Source: Candidatus Binatia bacterium (GTDB taxonomy: Bacteria; Desulfobacterota; Binatia; UBA12015). Taken from it: a DNA stretch of 64,000 bases. Where the stretch lies: NCBI GenBank assembly GCA_029248525.1, contig JAQWJE010000049.1, positions 613,836 to 677,835 on the forward strand. The letters are read 5' to 3'. Position numbers and translations under genes: made by a program. The notes beneath the pieces were generated by a model, which was not told the DNA's origin, did no database searches, and saw only the letters and a program-made list of their open reading frames with translations. This document shows, piece by piece, positions 17,371-29,209 of this stretch (its first letter is position 1; each line of letters starts with the position of its first letter).

Positions 17371-17430
17371 GGCCACGCACCCGCAGGCCACGCACCCGCA
17401 GGCCACGCACCCGCAGGCCACGAGTCGGCG
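17371..17430. repeat. 15-bp tandem repeat, three exact units plus a degenerate fourth
   Basis: The unit GGCCACGCACCCGCA occurs exactly at 17371, 17386 and 17401, with a diverged copy at 17416 and a partial copy just before. It is intergenic. It differs in sequence and length from the 12-bp coding repeat 160 bases away. It is directly tandem with no spacers, so it is not a CRISPR array. Confidence 0.9.
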
Positions 17431-17712
17431 GGCCAGGATTTTGTGCACTCGAAGTTCGAGTGGATCGATCCGGGTGGGGCCTAGCGGATTCCGGGCGGAG
17501 CCCGGTGTTGTATCCGTGGTGCATGGCTCGGGTAGATGCAGGACTCGTGCCGTCGGGGGGCCGTGCTCGCGGGCGGCAAGTCGGGGTCCTGAGCCGATGA
17601 TGAATGGGCTTGTTTCAACGTGGAGCGAAAGGTTGCAGGGGAAGGTCGCTCAAGCTGCCGCCAGAAAAACCTCCCGAAATTCAGTTCTATGCGGAATCGC
17701 TGGCCGGGTCCG

Positions 17713-17740
17713 TTGACACAACCCTCGGTTGGACTACAAC
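17713..17740 (+). promoter_or_regulatory. Predicted sigma70-type promoter for the kdsB operon
   Basis: A perfect TTGACA at 17713-17718, a 16-base spacer and TACAAC at 17735-17740 (4 of 6 matches to TATAAT). It lies about 145 bases before the kdsB start and points into the long envelope/PTS gene block. It is a prediction by pattern only. Confidence 0.45.
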
Positions 17741-17883
17741 AGCGTTCCGTGGTCCGTTTTTGTTTCCCCTGAGAGGGAGGTGGTTCCACGGACGTCTTTC
17801 GGCAGAGATCTGCGATGCGCGGATCGGGGCAGGAAGTCTCCGCGGGTTCGCCGGAAACAGGGCAGAACCCGGAAGACTCTCTA

Positions 17884-20326
<2,443 letters not shown>

Positions 20327-20373
20327 GCCGAATGGCTAGTTGATCGGGCGCCGCTTCTGCTAGGGTTGGTTTC

Positions 20374-21201
20374 GTGGAATCGCAGCAGATCAAGATCGCC
20401 GACATCGCTTTCGGGGGAGGGGCCCCGCTGGGCCTGATTGCGGGGCCCTGTGTCATTGAAAGTCTCGATTCTTCGCTTCGCCATGCCTCGGCGATCCGGA
20501 AAATCGCCGAGAAGGTCGGCGTGGGCGTCATTTTCAAGTCCTCCTGGGACAAGGCGAATCGGACTTCGGGAAACTCGTTTCGTGGACCAGGTCGAGAGGA
20601 AGGCTTGCGGATTCTCGAGGAGGTGGGCAGGGAGACCGGTTTGCCGATCCTGACCGATGTGCACAGGGAAGAAGACGTCACCGCTGTGGCGCAGGTCGCT
20701 GATATTCTGCAGACGCCAGCCTTTCTCTGTCGCCAAACCGATTTCATTCTCGCGGTTGCCGCTTCGGGAAAACCGGCCAATCTGAAAAAGGGCCAATTCC
20801 TCTCGCCATGGGAAATGAAACATGTGGTCGACAAGGCACGCACGGTGCCGGGGGCCGAGATCCTCGTCACCGAAAGAGGGGCGAGCTTTGGGTACCAGAA
20901 TCTCGTCTCGGATATGCGGTCGCTGGTGGTTCTCGGGGAAATCGGTGTTCCCGTGATCTTCGATGCGACCCATAGCGTCCAGTTACCCGGTGGCGCGGGC
21001 GGTGCTTCCGGTGGCCAACGTGAGTTCGTGCCGGCTCTGGCCCGCGCGGCTGTGGCGGTGGGCATCGATGGACTCTTTCTCGAGGTGCATGAAAATCCCG
21101 CGGAAGCGCTCTCCGATGGAGCGACCTGTTGGCCGCTCGATCAATTAGCCGCCTTGCTCGAAAAGTTGCGCGCCATCGAAGAAGCGGTTCGTGACCGATG
21201 A
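20374..21201 (+). CDS. kdsA: 3-deoxy-8-phosphooctulonate synthase (KDO-8-P synthase)
   Basis: 275 residues from a GTG start. It condenses phosphoenolpyruvate with arabinose 5-phosphate. Diagnostic segments: LIAGPCVIES, FKSSWDKANRTS, DVHREEDV, CRQTDFI, TERGASFGY and FDATHSVQLPG. The family divides into metal and non-metal types; I did not assign this one. It overlaps kdsD by four bases (ATGA). Confidence 0.96.
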   Translation: MESQQIKIADIAFGGGAPLGLIAGPCVIESLDSSLRHASAIRKIAEKVGVGVIFKSSWDKANRTSGNSFRGPGREEGLRILEEVGRETGLPILTDVHREEDVTAVAQVADILQTPAFLCRQTDFILAVAASGKPANLKKGQFLSPWEMKHVVDKARTVPGAEILVTERGASFGYQNLVSDMRSLVVLGEIGVPVIFDATHSVQLPGGAGGASGGQREFVPALARAAVAVGIDGLFLEVHENPAEALSDGATCWPLDQLAALLEKLRAIEEAVRDR

Positions 21202-22184
21202 CCGCCAAGTTGACCGATAAAGCGCAAGCCGATCTCGATTCGGCGCGCCGCGTCCTCACGATCGAGATCAGCGCGTTGGAGGAGGTCTCTCGTCGATTGG
21301 GTGAAGAATTCGCTCAGGCCGTGGAAATATTGGCTTCGATCGAGGGCAAGGTTGTCGTCACGGGTCTCGGAAAGTCCGGACTGATCTGTCGCAAGATGGC
21401 AGCCACGCTCGCCTCGACGGGGACGCCAGCGCTCTTCCTGCATGCGGCCGAAGGGCTGCACGGCGATATCGGGATGCTGGCGCGGGGAGATGCGTTGATT
21501 GCTGTTTCCAATAGTGGGAGTACGGAAGAAGTGGTTGGCCTGGTCGCGCCTGCGCGGCGATTGGGTTTGCCGGTGATTGCCCTTACCGGCGAGACGGATG
21601 CCCCCTTGAGCCGTGCGGCGGATGTATGTTTATCCATTGCGGTTGCGGAGGAGGCTTGTCCTCTGGGGCTCGCGCCGACCGCAAGTACAACGGTTACTTT
21701 GGCGATCGGCGACGCGCTGGCGATTGCATTGCTGGAGCGTGGCGGTTTTGCGGCAAACGATTTTGGAACCTTGCACCCGGGTGGAGCTCTGGGCAGGCGG
21801 TTGCGCAAGGTGGACGACCTGATGCATCGCGAGGCCCAACTTCCATCTGTCTCCGTGGATGCACCCATGCGAGAGGTCTTTGGTGAAATGACCACGAAAA
21901 AACTCGGAGTCACCTGCGTGGTGGATGTGTCCGGATGTCTCGTCGGGATTATTACCGATGGTGATTTGCGTCGGGCGGCCGAGGTGCATGGAGATTTGCG
22001 AGGACTTGCTGCATCCGATGTGATGACCTCCGACCCCAAGACGATCCCCGCAGGAGCGGTCGCTGAACAGGCGGTCGCAGTGATGGAAGATCTCGCGATC
22101 ACGGCGCTGTTCATTGTCGATGAACAGGGACACCCCTGCGGCGCCATCAAGTTGTTGGACCTTCTGCGCGCAGGCGTTGTTTGA
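21198..22184 (+). CDS. kdsD: Arabinose-5-phosphate isomerase
   Basis: 328 residues. An N-terminal SIS domain (VVTGLGKSGLICRKMAATL, SNSGSTEEV) interconverts ribulose 5-phosphate and arabinose 5-phosphate, the substrate of KdsA. Two CBS domains follow (about residues 210-325), usual for KdsD and probably regulatory. It sits between kdsA and the acyltransferase with overlapping stop/start codons on both sides, completing the KDO pathway except for the phosphatase KdsC, which is not in the window. Confidence 0.95.
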   Translation: MTAKLTDKAQADLDSARRVLTIEISALEEVSRRLGEEFAQAVEILASIEGKVVVTGLGKSGLICRKMAATLASTGTPALFLHAAEGLHGDIGMLARGDALIAVSNSGSTEEVVGLVAPARRLGLPVIALTGETDAPLSRAADVCLSIAVAEEACPLGLAPTASTTVTLAIGDALAIALLERGGFAANDFGTLHPGGALGRRLRKVDDLMHREAQLPSVSVDAPMREVFGEMTTKKLGVTCVVDVSGCLVGIITDGDLRRAAEVHGDLRGLAASDVMTSDPKTIPAGAVAEQAVAVMEDLAITALFIVDEQGHPCGAIKLLDLLRAGVV

Positions 22185-23131
22185 TGCCGCGACTGCTCCG
22201 GGGCGCTCGCCGGCAGCGATACCGCGCCCGTCGCGACCGTTTTTTTGTGGCGTGCATTCGAGGGTTTCGGCGAGGGCTTGGTTGGATCGGATTGCGCCGG
22301 GCCTCGATGCTCGGTTCCAGCCTCGGGGGTTTCACGCGATGGCTTTTACGCGGTCCCCGCGCGGTTGCGCGCGGCCAATTGGCGATGGCCTTGCCCGAAC
22401 TTGCCCCTGCCGAGCATGACCGCATCATCGCCGACATGTTCCGTGGCCTGGGGCGTTCGATGGCCGAAATTATTCTGATGGATGAAATCGCGGCGGATAT
22501 CGACCACTGGGTGGAGTCGGAGGGATTGGATATCCTCGACCAGGCTCTGGCGAAGGGCCGCGGGGTCATCGTGGTGACCGGTCATGTGGGGAATTGGGAA
22601 TTGCTGGCCGCTTTTCTGGGCCTCAAGAACTACCCCGTGACCGCGATTGCGACTCCGGTGAAAGGAGAAGCTCTGAATCAGGAGAATATCGATCTTCGCC
22701 GGAGGGTCGGTGTAGAGACGGTTCCCAGAGATGGCGCGGGTTCGGCCAAGGCGATTTTGCGGACCCTTCGCGCCGGTCGGATTCTGGGGATTCTGATGGA
22801 TCAGGATACTCGGGGGAAGGGGGTGGTCGTTCCGTTTTTCGGTCGGCCGGCATTTACGCCCGTCGGCCCCGCCGCGCTCGCGTGGCGAACGGGGGCGGCT
22901 GTCGTCGGCATCTTTATCCATCGGGGTCCGCAGGGAAGGCACCGCGTGCGGGTTCGCGAATTGCCGCTGCCAGACCGCGGCAGTGAAAGTGGGGAAGCGC
23001 GCGCCGCCTGGCAGGAGGAGGCGACCGCGAGGTTCAATCTCGCGATTGAGGACGAGATTCGAGAACGACCCGACGAGTGGGTCTGGTGGCATGAGCGATG
23101 GCGTCGGGGGAAGCTGGATCCGGTTTCATGA
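22184..23131 (+). CDS. Lipid A late acyltransferase (LpxL/HtrB family)
   Basis: 315 residues. Members transfer a secondary acyl chain to KDO-lipid A at the inner membrane. The HX4E motif is present in GHVGNWELL, and LMDQDTRGKGVVVPFFG is typical of the family. The N-terminus is strongly basic with one hydrophobic segment (an uncleaved anchor). The ATG at 22184 shares its first base with the kdsD stop. LpxL cannot be told from LpxM by sequence alone. Confidence 0.9.
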   Translation: MPRLLRGARRQRYRARRDRFFVACIRGFRRGLGWIGLRRASMLGSSLGGFTRWLLRGPRAVARGQLAMALPELAPAEHDRIIADMFRGLGRSMAEIILMDEIAADIDHWVESEGLDILDQALAKGRGVIVVTGHVGNWELLAAFLGLKNYPVTAIATPVKGEALNQENIDLRRRVGVETVPRDGAGSAKAILRTLRAGRILGILMDQDTRGKGVVVPFFGRPAFTPVGPAALAWRTGAAVVGIFIHRGPQGRHRVRVRELPLPDRGSESGEARAAWQEEATARFNLAIEDEIRERPDEWVWWHERWRRGKLDPVS

Positions 23132-23144
23132 GGAGTGTTCAGCA

Positions 23145-24284
23145 ATGAATCGCCGTGCGCGCTTGCGTGTCTTTCTGGTCGTCGTTCTTTGCGTAAGTCT
23201 CGGGGCGTTGACTTTTTTTCTGGGCCGCTCGCTTTTGGAGCAGCAGGCCGACGTTGTGAGTTCGTCCGTGCCGGAAATGGCCGATAATATCGAGCAGCGC
23301 ATTCAAGGATTTCATCGGGTGAACGTGCGTGATGGTGCCAAGGTATGGGATCTGAGTGCACGTGAGGCGCGTATCCAAAAAGGACAGGGCCGGATTCTTG
23401 TCGATGAGCCCAGTCTGGAATTACACGATGCGGACTTCGCTCAGGTCAACATTCGGAGCGGCCGGGGCCAGGTGGATTTGAAAGACGGTGATCTGGACCG
23501 CGTAGAACTCGATCGGGGGCTGGTTGTGGAGTTCGACGGCTATCGCCTCGAGAGCACCCGTGGCACGTACCTGGGCGAGAGTCGTCACATCGTACTCGCC
23601 GATGGTGGCTCGGTCGATAGCGCCGTGGTCGACCTTTCCGGCGAATTTATGCTCCTCGATCTCGAGCAAAGTATTGTTGGCGTCGTTGGCAAGGTAGTGA
23701 CCGAATTTCATCCGGCGGCCTCGCCTGCGGAATCGGATCCCCCGATGGACGGGCCGGAGGTTGCCGGTCCGTTTGGTGCCGACCTTCTACCCGGTATTTC
23801 CTTCAGTGACGCCTCGTCGGATGTGACCATCCGTGCCAAGGAGCTGCAGTTCGATATGAAGGCATCGCGAATTGTCTATCGCGGAAATGTTGAAGTCGAG
23901 CAGGGTGACTTTGGCACGCGCTCCGATGAGCTCGAGATTGTCTACGCGGGAGATCCGCAAAGCGGGGAGGCCGTCGCGCTCGACCGCGTTGTCGCTCGCG
24001 GTGGCGTCGTGGTTCGACAGAATGATCGGACCGCATGGGGTGATATCGCTGAGTTTCAACAACGGGAGAGAAAAATTCTCCTTTCCGGGAATGCTCGCTT
24101 GCAGGAGGGCGATAGCGAAGTCCGGGGCGAGAAACTGACGGTTTTTCTGGACGAAGGCGCCAGCATCATCGAATCCGAGCCGGGCAGGCGGGTTTCGGCG
24201 GTTCTTTTCGAGGACGATTTCGGGGCGCAGGAAGAAAGCGATAAGGAAGCCGGTGAATCTGTGCTACCTCAAAAACGACCATGA
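23145..24284 (+). CDS. LptC-LptA fusion, lipopolysaccharide transport bridge
   Basis: 379 residues. Residues 8-28 form one transmembrane helix ([19 protein letters not shown]); residues about 45-200 match LptC ([15 protein letters not shown], a repeated beta pattern); after a Pro-rich linker (about 200-225), residues 225-365 match LptA/OstA ([33 protein letters not shown]). LptC and LptA normally are separate proteins that stack their beta-jellyrolls to carry LPS across the periplasm. The start at 23145 is supported by AGGAG nine bases upstream. The stop overlaps lptB by four bases. LptD, LptE, LptF and LptG are not in the window. Confidence 0.86.
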   Translation: MNRRARLRVFLVVVLCVSLGALTFFLGRSLLEQQADVVSSSVPEMADNIEQRIQGFHRVNVRDGAKVWDLSAREARIQKGQGRILVDEPSLELHDADFAQVNIRSGRGQVDLKDGDLDRVELDRGLVVEFDGYRLESTRGTYLGESRHIVLADGGSVDSAVVDLSGEFMLLDLEQSIVGVVGKVVTEFHPAASPAESDPPMDGPEVAGPFGADLLPGISFSDASSDVTIRAKELQFDMKASRIVYRGNVEVEQGDFGTRSDELEIVYAGDPQSGEAVALDRVVARGGVVVRQNDRTAWGDIAEFQQRERKILLSGNARLQEGDSEVRGEKLTVFLDEGASIIESEPGRRVSAVLFEDDFGAQEESDKEAGESVLPQKRP

Positions 24285-25039
24285 GCGACACTGGCAGAGC
24301 AACGGAAGTGGGCGACGCGCCGCAACTTGCGGCGCGTCATCTCCGAAAAGCCTATGGCTCCCGCGAGGTTCTGCGCGATGTCTCGATCGAGATCACGCCC
24401 GGCGAGGTTGTAGGCCTGCTTGGGCCCAACGGTGCCGGCAAGACGACTACTTTTTATTGCGTGGTCGGATTGACCCGACCGGACGAGGGCTCTGTCGCGC
24501 TCGGGGCCGAGGACCTCACGGGATTGCCCATGTTTCAGCGCGCGCGCCATGGCATCAGTTATCTGCCTCAGGAAGCATCTGTCTTTCGGGGGCTGACAGT
24601 TTCCGAGAATATTCAGGCAGTTCTGGAAACTTTGCCTCTTTCTCGGAGCGATCGCCGCCAGCGGCTGCAGGAGCTTCTCGAGGAACTCTCCATCAGCCAT
24701 CTCGCAGACACCAAGTCGAGTGCGCTATCGGGGGGGGAACGCCGGCGTCTGGAGATCACACGAGCTTTGGTGATATCGCCTTCCTTCATCCTGCTCGATG
24801 AGCCCTTTGCGGGTATCGATCCAATTGCCGTGATCGATATTCAGAAAATTATCGGTCAACTGAAGGCTCGCGGTATCGGTGTGCTATTGACCGATCACAA
24901 CGTTCGGGAGACTCTGGGCATCTGCGATAGAGCATATATTCTCAATGACGGTACGATCCTCGAAGAGGGGAGCCCTGAAAAAATCGCGAACAGCACCCGC
25001 GCGAAAGAAATTTATCTGGGGCACGAATTCCAATTATAA
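24281..25039 (+). CDS. lptB: LPS export ABC transporter ATP-binding protein
   Basis: 252 residues. This cytoplasmic ATPase drives LPS extraction with LptF and LptG. Walker A is [12 protein letters not shown], the signature is [11 protein letters not shown] and Walker B runs into [15 protein letters not shown]; the Asp-Pro-Ile-Ala after Walker B is typical of LptB. A roughly 15-residue N-terminal extension precedes the ABC core. It is coupled to the LptC-LptA fusion and followed by rpoN after 6 bases, the usual order in proteobacteria. Confidence 0.95.
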   Translation: MSDTGRATEVGDAPQLAARHLRKAYGSREVLRDVSIEITPGEVVGLLGPNGAGKTTTFYCVVGLTRPDEGSVALGAEDLTGLPMFQRARHGISYLPQEASVFRGLTVSENIQAVLETLPLSRSDRRQRLQELLEELSISHLADTKSSALSGGERRRLEITRALVISPSFILLDEPFAGIDPIAVIDIQKIIGQLKARGIGVLLTDHNVRETLGICDRAYILNDGTILEEGSPEKIANSTRAKEIYLGHEFQL

Positions 25040-25045
25040 GACTCC

Positions 25046-26560
25046 ATGGCTTACGAGCAGAAAATTTCCATCTCCGGACGACTCCAGCAATCGCTGGTGA
25101 TCACGCCCCAGCTCAAGCATGCCATCAAGATTCTCCAGCTTTCTCGTGCGGACCTCGAAACTTTGGTCACCGAAGAGATGGAGCAAAACCCGACGATTGA
25201 GGAACTCGGCGTCGGTCAGGAAGACTTCGAGGCTGAACAGGATTCCCGCACGCCGGATGAACGGGTCGGGGAGCTGGCTGATCCGGTCACCAACCCGGAG
25301 GCTGCCAAGGCTGAAACGCCCGAGCAGGAGCTCTCCCCTGAAGAGTCCCAACTCGGCGATATCAATTGGGAGGAGTACCTTTCCGACTACGCGACCAACG
25401 CCACGCAAGGGTCGATGAGCGGAGGGGGTGGTGATTGGGACGAGAACCGTTCCGGCATCGAGAACACTCTGGCACGAGCCTCCTCTTTGGCGGATCATCT
25501 GACCTGGCAGGTTCGCATGGGCGGCTTCAACGAATCCGACCAAGCGATAGCCGATGTCCTGATCGGCAACGTGGATGAGCAGGGGTATCTGCGGTTGTCG
25601 GTCGATGAGGCTGCTTTCGAGGCCGGCGTGGACACCACCGATGTGGAGTCGGTACTGGGGAGGTTGCAGGAATTCGATCCTGCAGGTGTTTTCGCTCGAA
25701 ACCTCAGTGAATGTTTGTCCATCCAGCTGCGCGAGGCGGAATTGCCGGCGGACATCCGCAAGAATGCTCTCGCGGTCGTGGATGGTCATCTCGAATTGCT
25801 CGAAGCAAAGCGCATCGACAAGCTGGCTCGAGAGTTATCTCTCAGCAAAGACGAAGTCGGCGAGGCTGTCGAGGTCATTGCCAAACTCGAACCCAAGCCC
25901 GGGCGAGATTTTGTTTCGGAAGAACCGCGTTACGTGACACCCGATGTCTACGTCTACAAAATGGACGATGAATGGGTCATTCAGCTCAATGACGACGGGC
26001 TGCCCAGGCTGCGCGTAAGCAATAGCTACCGACAATTGCTCACCGGAGCCGATAGTGGGGCCGAGGCCAAATCCTATATCCGAGAAAAACTTTCTGCAGC
26101 GCAGTGGTTGATCAAGAGCATCGACCAGCGACAAAGCACCTTGAAGCGAGTCACAGCATCGATCGTCGGGTTCCAGAGAGATTTTCTCGAAGAGGGAGTC
26201 CGAGCTCTTCGTCCGCTCGTATTGAAGGATGTGGCCGCGGATATCGGGATGCATGAGTCGACAGTGAGTCGAGCCACCTCCAATAAATACGTCCACACTC
26301 CTCAGGGTACCCTGGAGCTTAAATACTTCTTTACCTCGAGTATTAAATCCGCGGGTGGTGGCGAAGGCGTCTCGGCCGAATCTGTCAAGGAGAAGATTCG
26401 CAAGATCGTTGAAACAGAAGATCCCAGACGCCCCCACAGCGACCAGCATATTGCGTCGAGTCTGGCTGTGGAGGGTGTTGATATTGCGCGCCGCACGGTT
26501 GCCAAATATCGGGAGCTCATGGGAATTCTTCCCTCGTCCAAACGGAGGCATATGAAATGA
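25046..26560 (+). CDS. rpoN: RNA polymerase sigma-54 factor
   Basis: 504 residues. Region I, the Gln/Leu-rich activator-contact region, runs from SGRLQQSLVITPQLKHAIK; an acidic region II follows; the core-binding and DNA-binding parts follow, with the RpoN box ARRTVAKYRE near the C-terminus. It directs transcription from -24/-12 promoters with enhancer-binding ATPases. It follows lptB by 6 bases and overlaps hpf by 4. Confidence 0.96.
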   Translation: MAYEQKISISGRLQQSLVITPQLKHAIKILQLSRADLETLVTEEMEQNPTIEELGVGQEDFEAEQDSRTPDERVGELADPVTNPEAAKAETPEQELSPEESQLGDINWEEYLSDYATNATQGSMSGGGGDWDENRSGIENTLARASSLADHLTWQVRMGGFNESDQAIADVLIGNVDEQGYLRLSVDEAAFEAGVDTTDVESVLGRLQEFDPAGVFARNLSECLSIQLREAELPADIRKNALAVVDGHLELLEAKRIDKLARELSLSKDEVGEAVEVIAKLEPKPGRDFVSEEPRYVTPDVYVYKMDDEWVIQLNDDGLPRLRVSNSYRQLLTGADSGAEAKSYIREKLSAAQWLIKSIDQRQSTLKRVTASIVGFQRDFLEEGVRALRPLVLKDVAADIGMHESTVSRATSNKYVHTPQGTLELKYFFTSSIKSAGGGEGVSAESVKEKIRKIVETEDPRRPHSDQHIASSLAVEGVDIARRTVAKYRELMGILPSSKRRHMK

Positions 26561-26898
26561 ACAGCAACGAAGTCCCTGTCAGTATTACGTTTCGTCACCT
26601 GGATTCGACCGATGCCATTCGCGAACATCTGGAAAAAAAATTATCGCACGTGCTGGAGCATATCCCTGCGGCAACCGATGTTCACGTGATTCTAGGCGCC
26701 GAGATCCACCACCATCGAAAGACTTGCGAGATTGTTGTGCACGCAAGCCACACGCAATTGACGGCTCATGATGAGGAACAGGATCTATATGCCGCGATTG
26801 ATCGCGCCACAGCGAAGCTGGATGCTCAGGCGCGAAAATTGAAGGGTCGTGTCGTCAAGGAAGCACGACGCAGCAGCAGTTCGCGCAAGGCGAGCTGA
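26557..26898 (+). CDS. hpf: Ribosome hibernation promoting factor, short form
   Basis: 113 residues with the beta-alpha-beta S30AE fold: an N-terminal SITFRHLDSTDAIREHLEKK and a basic C-terminal helix. It binds the 30S decoding site and inactivates ribosomes in stationary phase. It is the short form, without the dimerising C-terminal domain. GGAGG lies a few bases before the ATG. The rpoN-hpf-ptsN order is widely conserved. Confidence 0.92.
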   Translation: MNSNEVPVSITFRHLDSTDAIREHLEKKLSHVLEHIPAATDVHVILGAEIHHHRKTCEIVVHASHTQLTAHDEEQDLYAAIDRATAKLDAQARKLKGRVVKEARRSSSSRKAS

Positions 26899-26922
26899 GT
26901 ACAACTCCTTTAGAGCCTCCAC

Positions 26923-27381
26923 ATGACAGTCTCTGATTTACTGGCCGAGGAGAGAATTCTTCCGGATCTTGTTGGGGCCAACAAGACAGAAGTCCTGGTC
27001 GAATTGTCGAGGTTGATGGTGCCCTCTCTCCCGGAGGTGAAGGAGGAGACGATTCTGAAGGTTATTCAGGAGCGGGAGGACCTGAACAGCACTGCGATCG
27101 GTAGCGGGGTAGCTCTGCCGCACGGTCGTTTGCCGGGGCTGGCGGAGGTTATGGTCGGCTTCGCCCGAACGCGCACGGGTGTGGATTTCGAGTCACTCGA
27201 TGGCGGCGCTACACATTTATTTTTCGTGCTTCTGGCCCCGGACGATTCGGCGGCGAAGCATTTGAAAGCGTTGGCGAGTATCTCACGATTGTTGATGGAT
27301 GACGAATTTCGATCCGATCTCCTTCTCGCTCCGGAGTGCGAAATTCTGAACCTGATTCGTACGCGGGACGGAGAGGCTTGA
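26923..27381 (+). CDS. ptsN: Nitrogen-PTS EIIA protein
   Basis: 152 residues, a PTS EIIA fructose/Ntr-type domain. The phosphorylated His is in ALPHGRLPG; FVLLAPDDSAAKHLKALA is characteristic. EIIA-Ntr usually regulates potassium uptake, nitrogen genes and sigma-54-dependent output rather than sugar transport. Followed by hprK after 4 bases. Confidence 0.94.
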   Translation: MTVSDLLAEERILPDLVGANKTEVLVELSRLMVPSLPEVKEETILKVIQEREDLNSTAIGSGVALPHGRLPGLAEVMVGFARTRTGVDFESLDGGATHLFFVLLAPDDSAAKHLKALASISRLLMDDEFRSDLLLAPECEILNLIRTRDGEA

Positions 27382-27385
27382 ATTG

Positions 27386-28330
27386 ATGAAGGTTTCGGTG
27401 CGAGAACTCGCGGAGCTCCGCCCGCAACTCAAGGCCCGCCTGCTCGCGGGCGGGCAGGGTATGGATCGATTGATCCAGGCTCCGCGCATCCAGAAGCCGG
27501 CACTGGCGCTGGCAGGCTATCTGGACCAGCTCCATCCGGGCCGAGTGCAATTGCTCGGAAACGCCGAGATCGGATATTTGCGACGGCTCGAGAAAAAGGC
27601 AGCGGAAGAAGCTGTCGAAGCTCTGTGTGAGTCGGAAATCTCCTGCATCGTTGTCTGCAACAAGAACCTCGTCCCGGAGTCTCTCCGTCGCGGTTGCTCG
27701 AAGCACGATGTCCCTCTGTTTTTATCAGAGCGTCGGACGGCGACGGTCATCCGCTCGATCCATTCATGGCTAGAGGATCGCTTTGCCCCGCAAACAACAG
27801 TGCACGGCGTTTTGCTGCGGGTGACTGGATTGGGGATTCTGCTCACGGGCAAAAGCGGGATCGGCAAGAGCGAGGCCGCGCTCGCCCTGCTCAATCGTGG
27901 CCACCGTCTGGTCGCAGACGATGTGGTGCTCCTGCGCGAGGCACCTCCGGGCGTCCTGAAGGGTCATGCCCCCGAGGAATTGCGGCACCATATAGAGATC
28001 CGTGGTCTGGGCGTATTGAACGTCGCCGAGCTCTTCGGGACGCTGGCGACCCGGGAGGAGACTCCCGTAGACCTGGCCATCGAGTTCACCGACTCCGCGG
28101 GTCTGTCGGAGTCTGACCGGCTCGGCATTGAGGATCGAACGGTCAATTTCCTCGGCGTCGAAATTCCCTTTTTACAGATACAGTTGCGGCCTGGTCGTGA
28201 CATCGCCACTCTGGTGGAAGTGGCGGCACGGAATCAGCATCTCAAGTCCAGAGGAATCCATGGAGCCCGACGATTCGTCGCGGCGATGGATCGGAACTTG
28301 CGCCGAGCGGCGGGGCGGAAAAGCGAATGA
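27386..28330 (+). CDS. hprK: HPr kinase/phosphorylase
   Basis: 314 residues. Walker A is GKSGIGKSE (155-163), preceded by an N-terminal receiver-like domain; the bifunctional motif region EIRGLGVLNV follows. It phosphorylates HPr at Ser46 and reverses this with inorganic phosphate. ATG 27386 is preferred over the TTG one codon earlier. Its target HPr is encoded four genes downstream and has Ser at position 46. It overlaps rapZ by 4 bases. Confidence 0.94.
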   Translation: MKVSVRELAELRPQLKARLLAGGQGMDRLIQAPRIQKPALALAGYLDQLHPGRVQLLGNAEIGYLRRLEKKAAEEAVEALCESEISCIVVCNKNLVPESLRRGCSKHDVPLFLSERRTATVIRSIHSWLEDRFAPQTTVHGVLLRVTGLGILLTGKSGIGKSEAALALLNRGHRLVADDVVLLREAPPGVLKGHAPEELRHHIEIRGLGVLNVAELFGTLATREETPVDLAIEFTDSAGLSESDRLGIEDRTVNFLGVEIPFLQIQLRPGRDIATLVEVAARNQHLKSRGIHGARRFVAAMDRNLRRAAGRKSE

Positions 28331-29193
28331 AGGGCCAATTACGGATAGCTCTGGTCACCGGGCTCTCGGGCTCGGGTAAAAGTACCGCGATCAACGCACT
28401 GGAGGACCTCGGGTACTATTGTATTGATAATCTCCCGCCGGAGCTCATCGCGAGGTTTGCCGAGCTTTGTGAAGGCAGCGAGGAGATTTCGAAGATCGCG
28501 CTGGGTGTGGATTCACGGGGACGTGAATTTCTTGAAGAGCTGCAACCAGCGCTGGATGCGCTTGAGGCCGGTGGCTACCGAGCCGAGGTCCTTTACCTCG
28601 AAGCCGGTGATGATGTTCTGGTGAGGCGCTTCAGTGAAACGAGGCGTCCCCATCCGCTGGCCGACGGTAGTGACGTCAAGGCCGGGATTCGACGGGAGCG
28701 TGAGTTGCTCGCACCGTTGCGAGGTCGGGCCAGCCGAGTTTTGGACACGGGAGCATTGACCGGACACGAATTACGTCGGTCGGTCCGCGAGCTTTATGGT
28801 GACGAGGTCGTTGCGGGAGCGCTGCAGTTGAACCTTCTCTCGTTCGGGTTCAAATACGGTGTGCCGGCGGACGCCGATATCGTATGGGATGTGCGCTTTC
28901 TGCCGAACCCCTTTTATGTTCCGGAGCTTCGTGAAAAGACCGGCCTGAACAAGGATGTATCCGACTACGTTCTCGCAAGTGAGGGAGCAATTCGCTTTGC
29001 GCAATTGGCTTGGGAGTATCTTGAATTTACGCTGCCCCTATATGAACGTGAAGGAAAGAGTTATCTCACCGTGGCAATCGGGTGCACGGGTGGCCATCAT
29101 CGATCGGTGACTTTGGTCGAGAAACTTGGCAAGATGTTGGAAGCCGAGGAAATCGGAGCGGTGCTGCGTCATCGTGATGTGCAACGTCAATGA
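28327..29193 (+). CDS. rapZ: RapZ/YvcJ family nucleotide-binding protein
   Basis: 288 residues. Walker A is TGLSGSGKST near the N-terminus; CIDNLPPELI, RFSETRRPHPL and the C-terminal AIGCTGGHHRSV are diagnostic. In E. coli RapZ senses glucosamine 6-phosphate and guides RNase E to the GlmZ small RNA; in other phyla its role is less clear. Linkage to hprK and HPr genes is standard. Confidence 0.95.
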   Translation: MKGQLRIALVTGLSGSGKSTAINALEDLGYYCIDNLPPELIARFAELCEGSEEISKIALGVDSRGREFLEELQPALDALEAGGYRAEVLYLEAGDDVLVRRFSETRRPHPLADGSDVKAGIRRERELLAPLRGRASRVLDTGALTGHELRRSVRELYGDEVVAGALQLNLLSFGFKYGVPADADIVWDVRFLPNPFYVPELREKTGLNKDVSDYVLASEGAIRFAQLAWEYLEFTLPLYEREGKSYLTVAIGCTGGHHRSVTLVEKLGKMLEAEEIGAVLRHRDVQRQ

Positions 29194-29209
29194 GATTGCG
29201 AGCAGAACC

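Larger units (their letters stand above)
17246..17883. other. Longest non-coding stretch in the window (638 bases)
   Basis: Lies between the divergent exported-protein and kdsB genes. It holds a 15-bp tandem repeat at 17371-17430 and a sigma70-like promoter at 17713-17740. Open frames exist here on both strands but lack ribosome sites and homology, and their repeats give low-complexity peptides. I see no tRNA, small-RNA terminator or mobile-element remnant. Confidence 0.6.

Noticed and set aside
17371-17430. CRISPR-like repeat
   Set aside because: The units are 15 bp and directly adjacent with no unique spacers, and no cas gene is nearby.
17246-17524. N-terminal extension of the exported protein with RGLRV repeats
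   Set aside because: The consensus AGGAGG before 17245 indicates the start; the extension is a translation of the 15-bp intergenic repeat.
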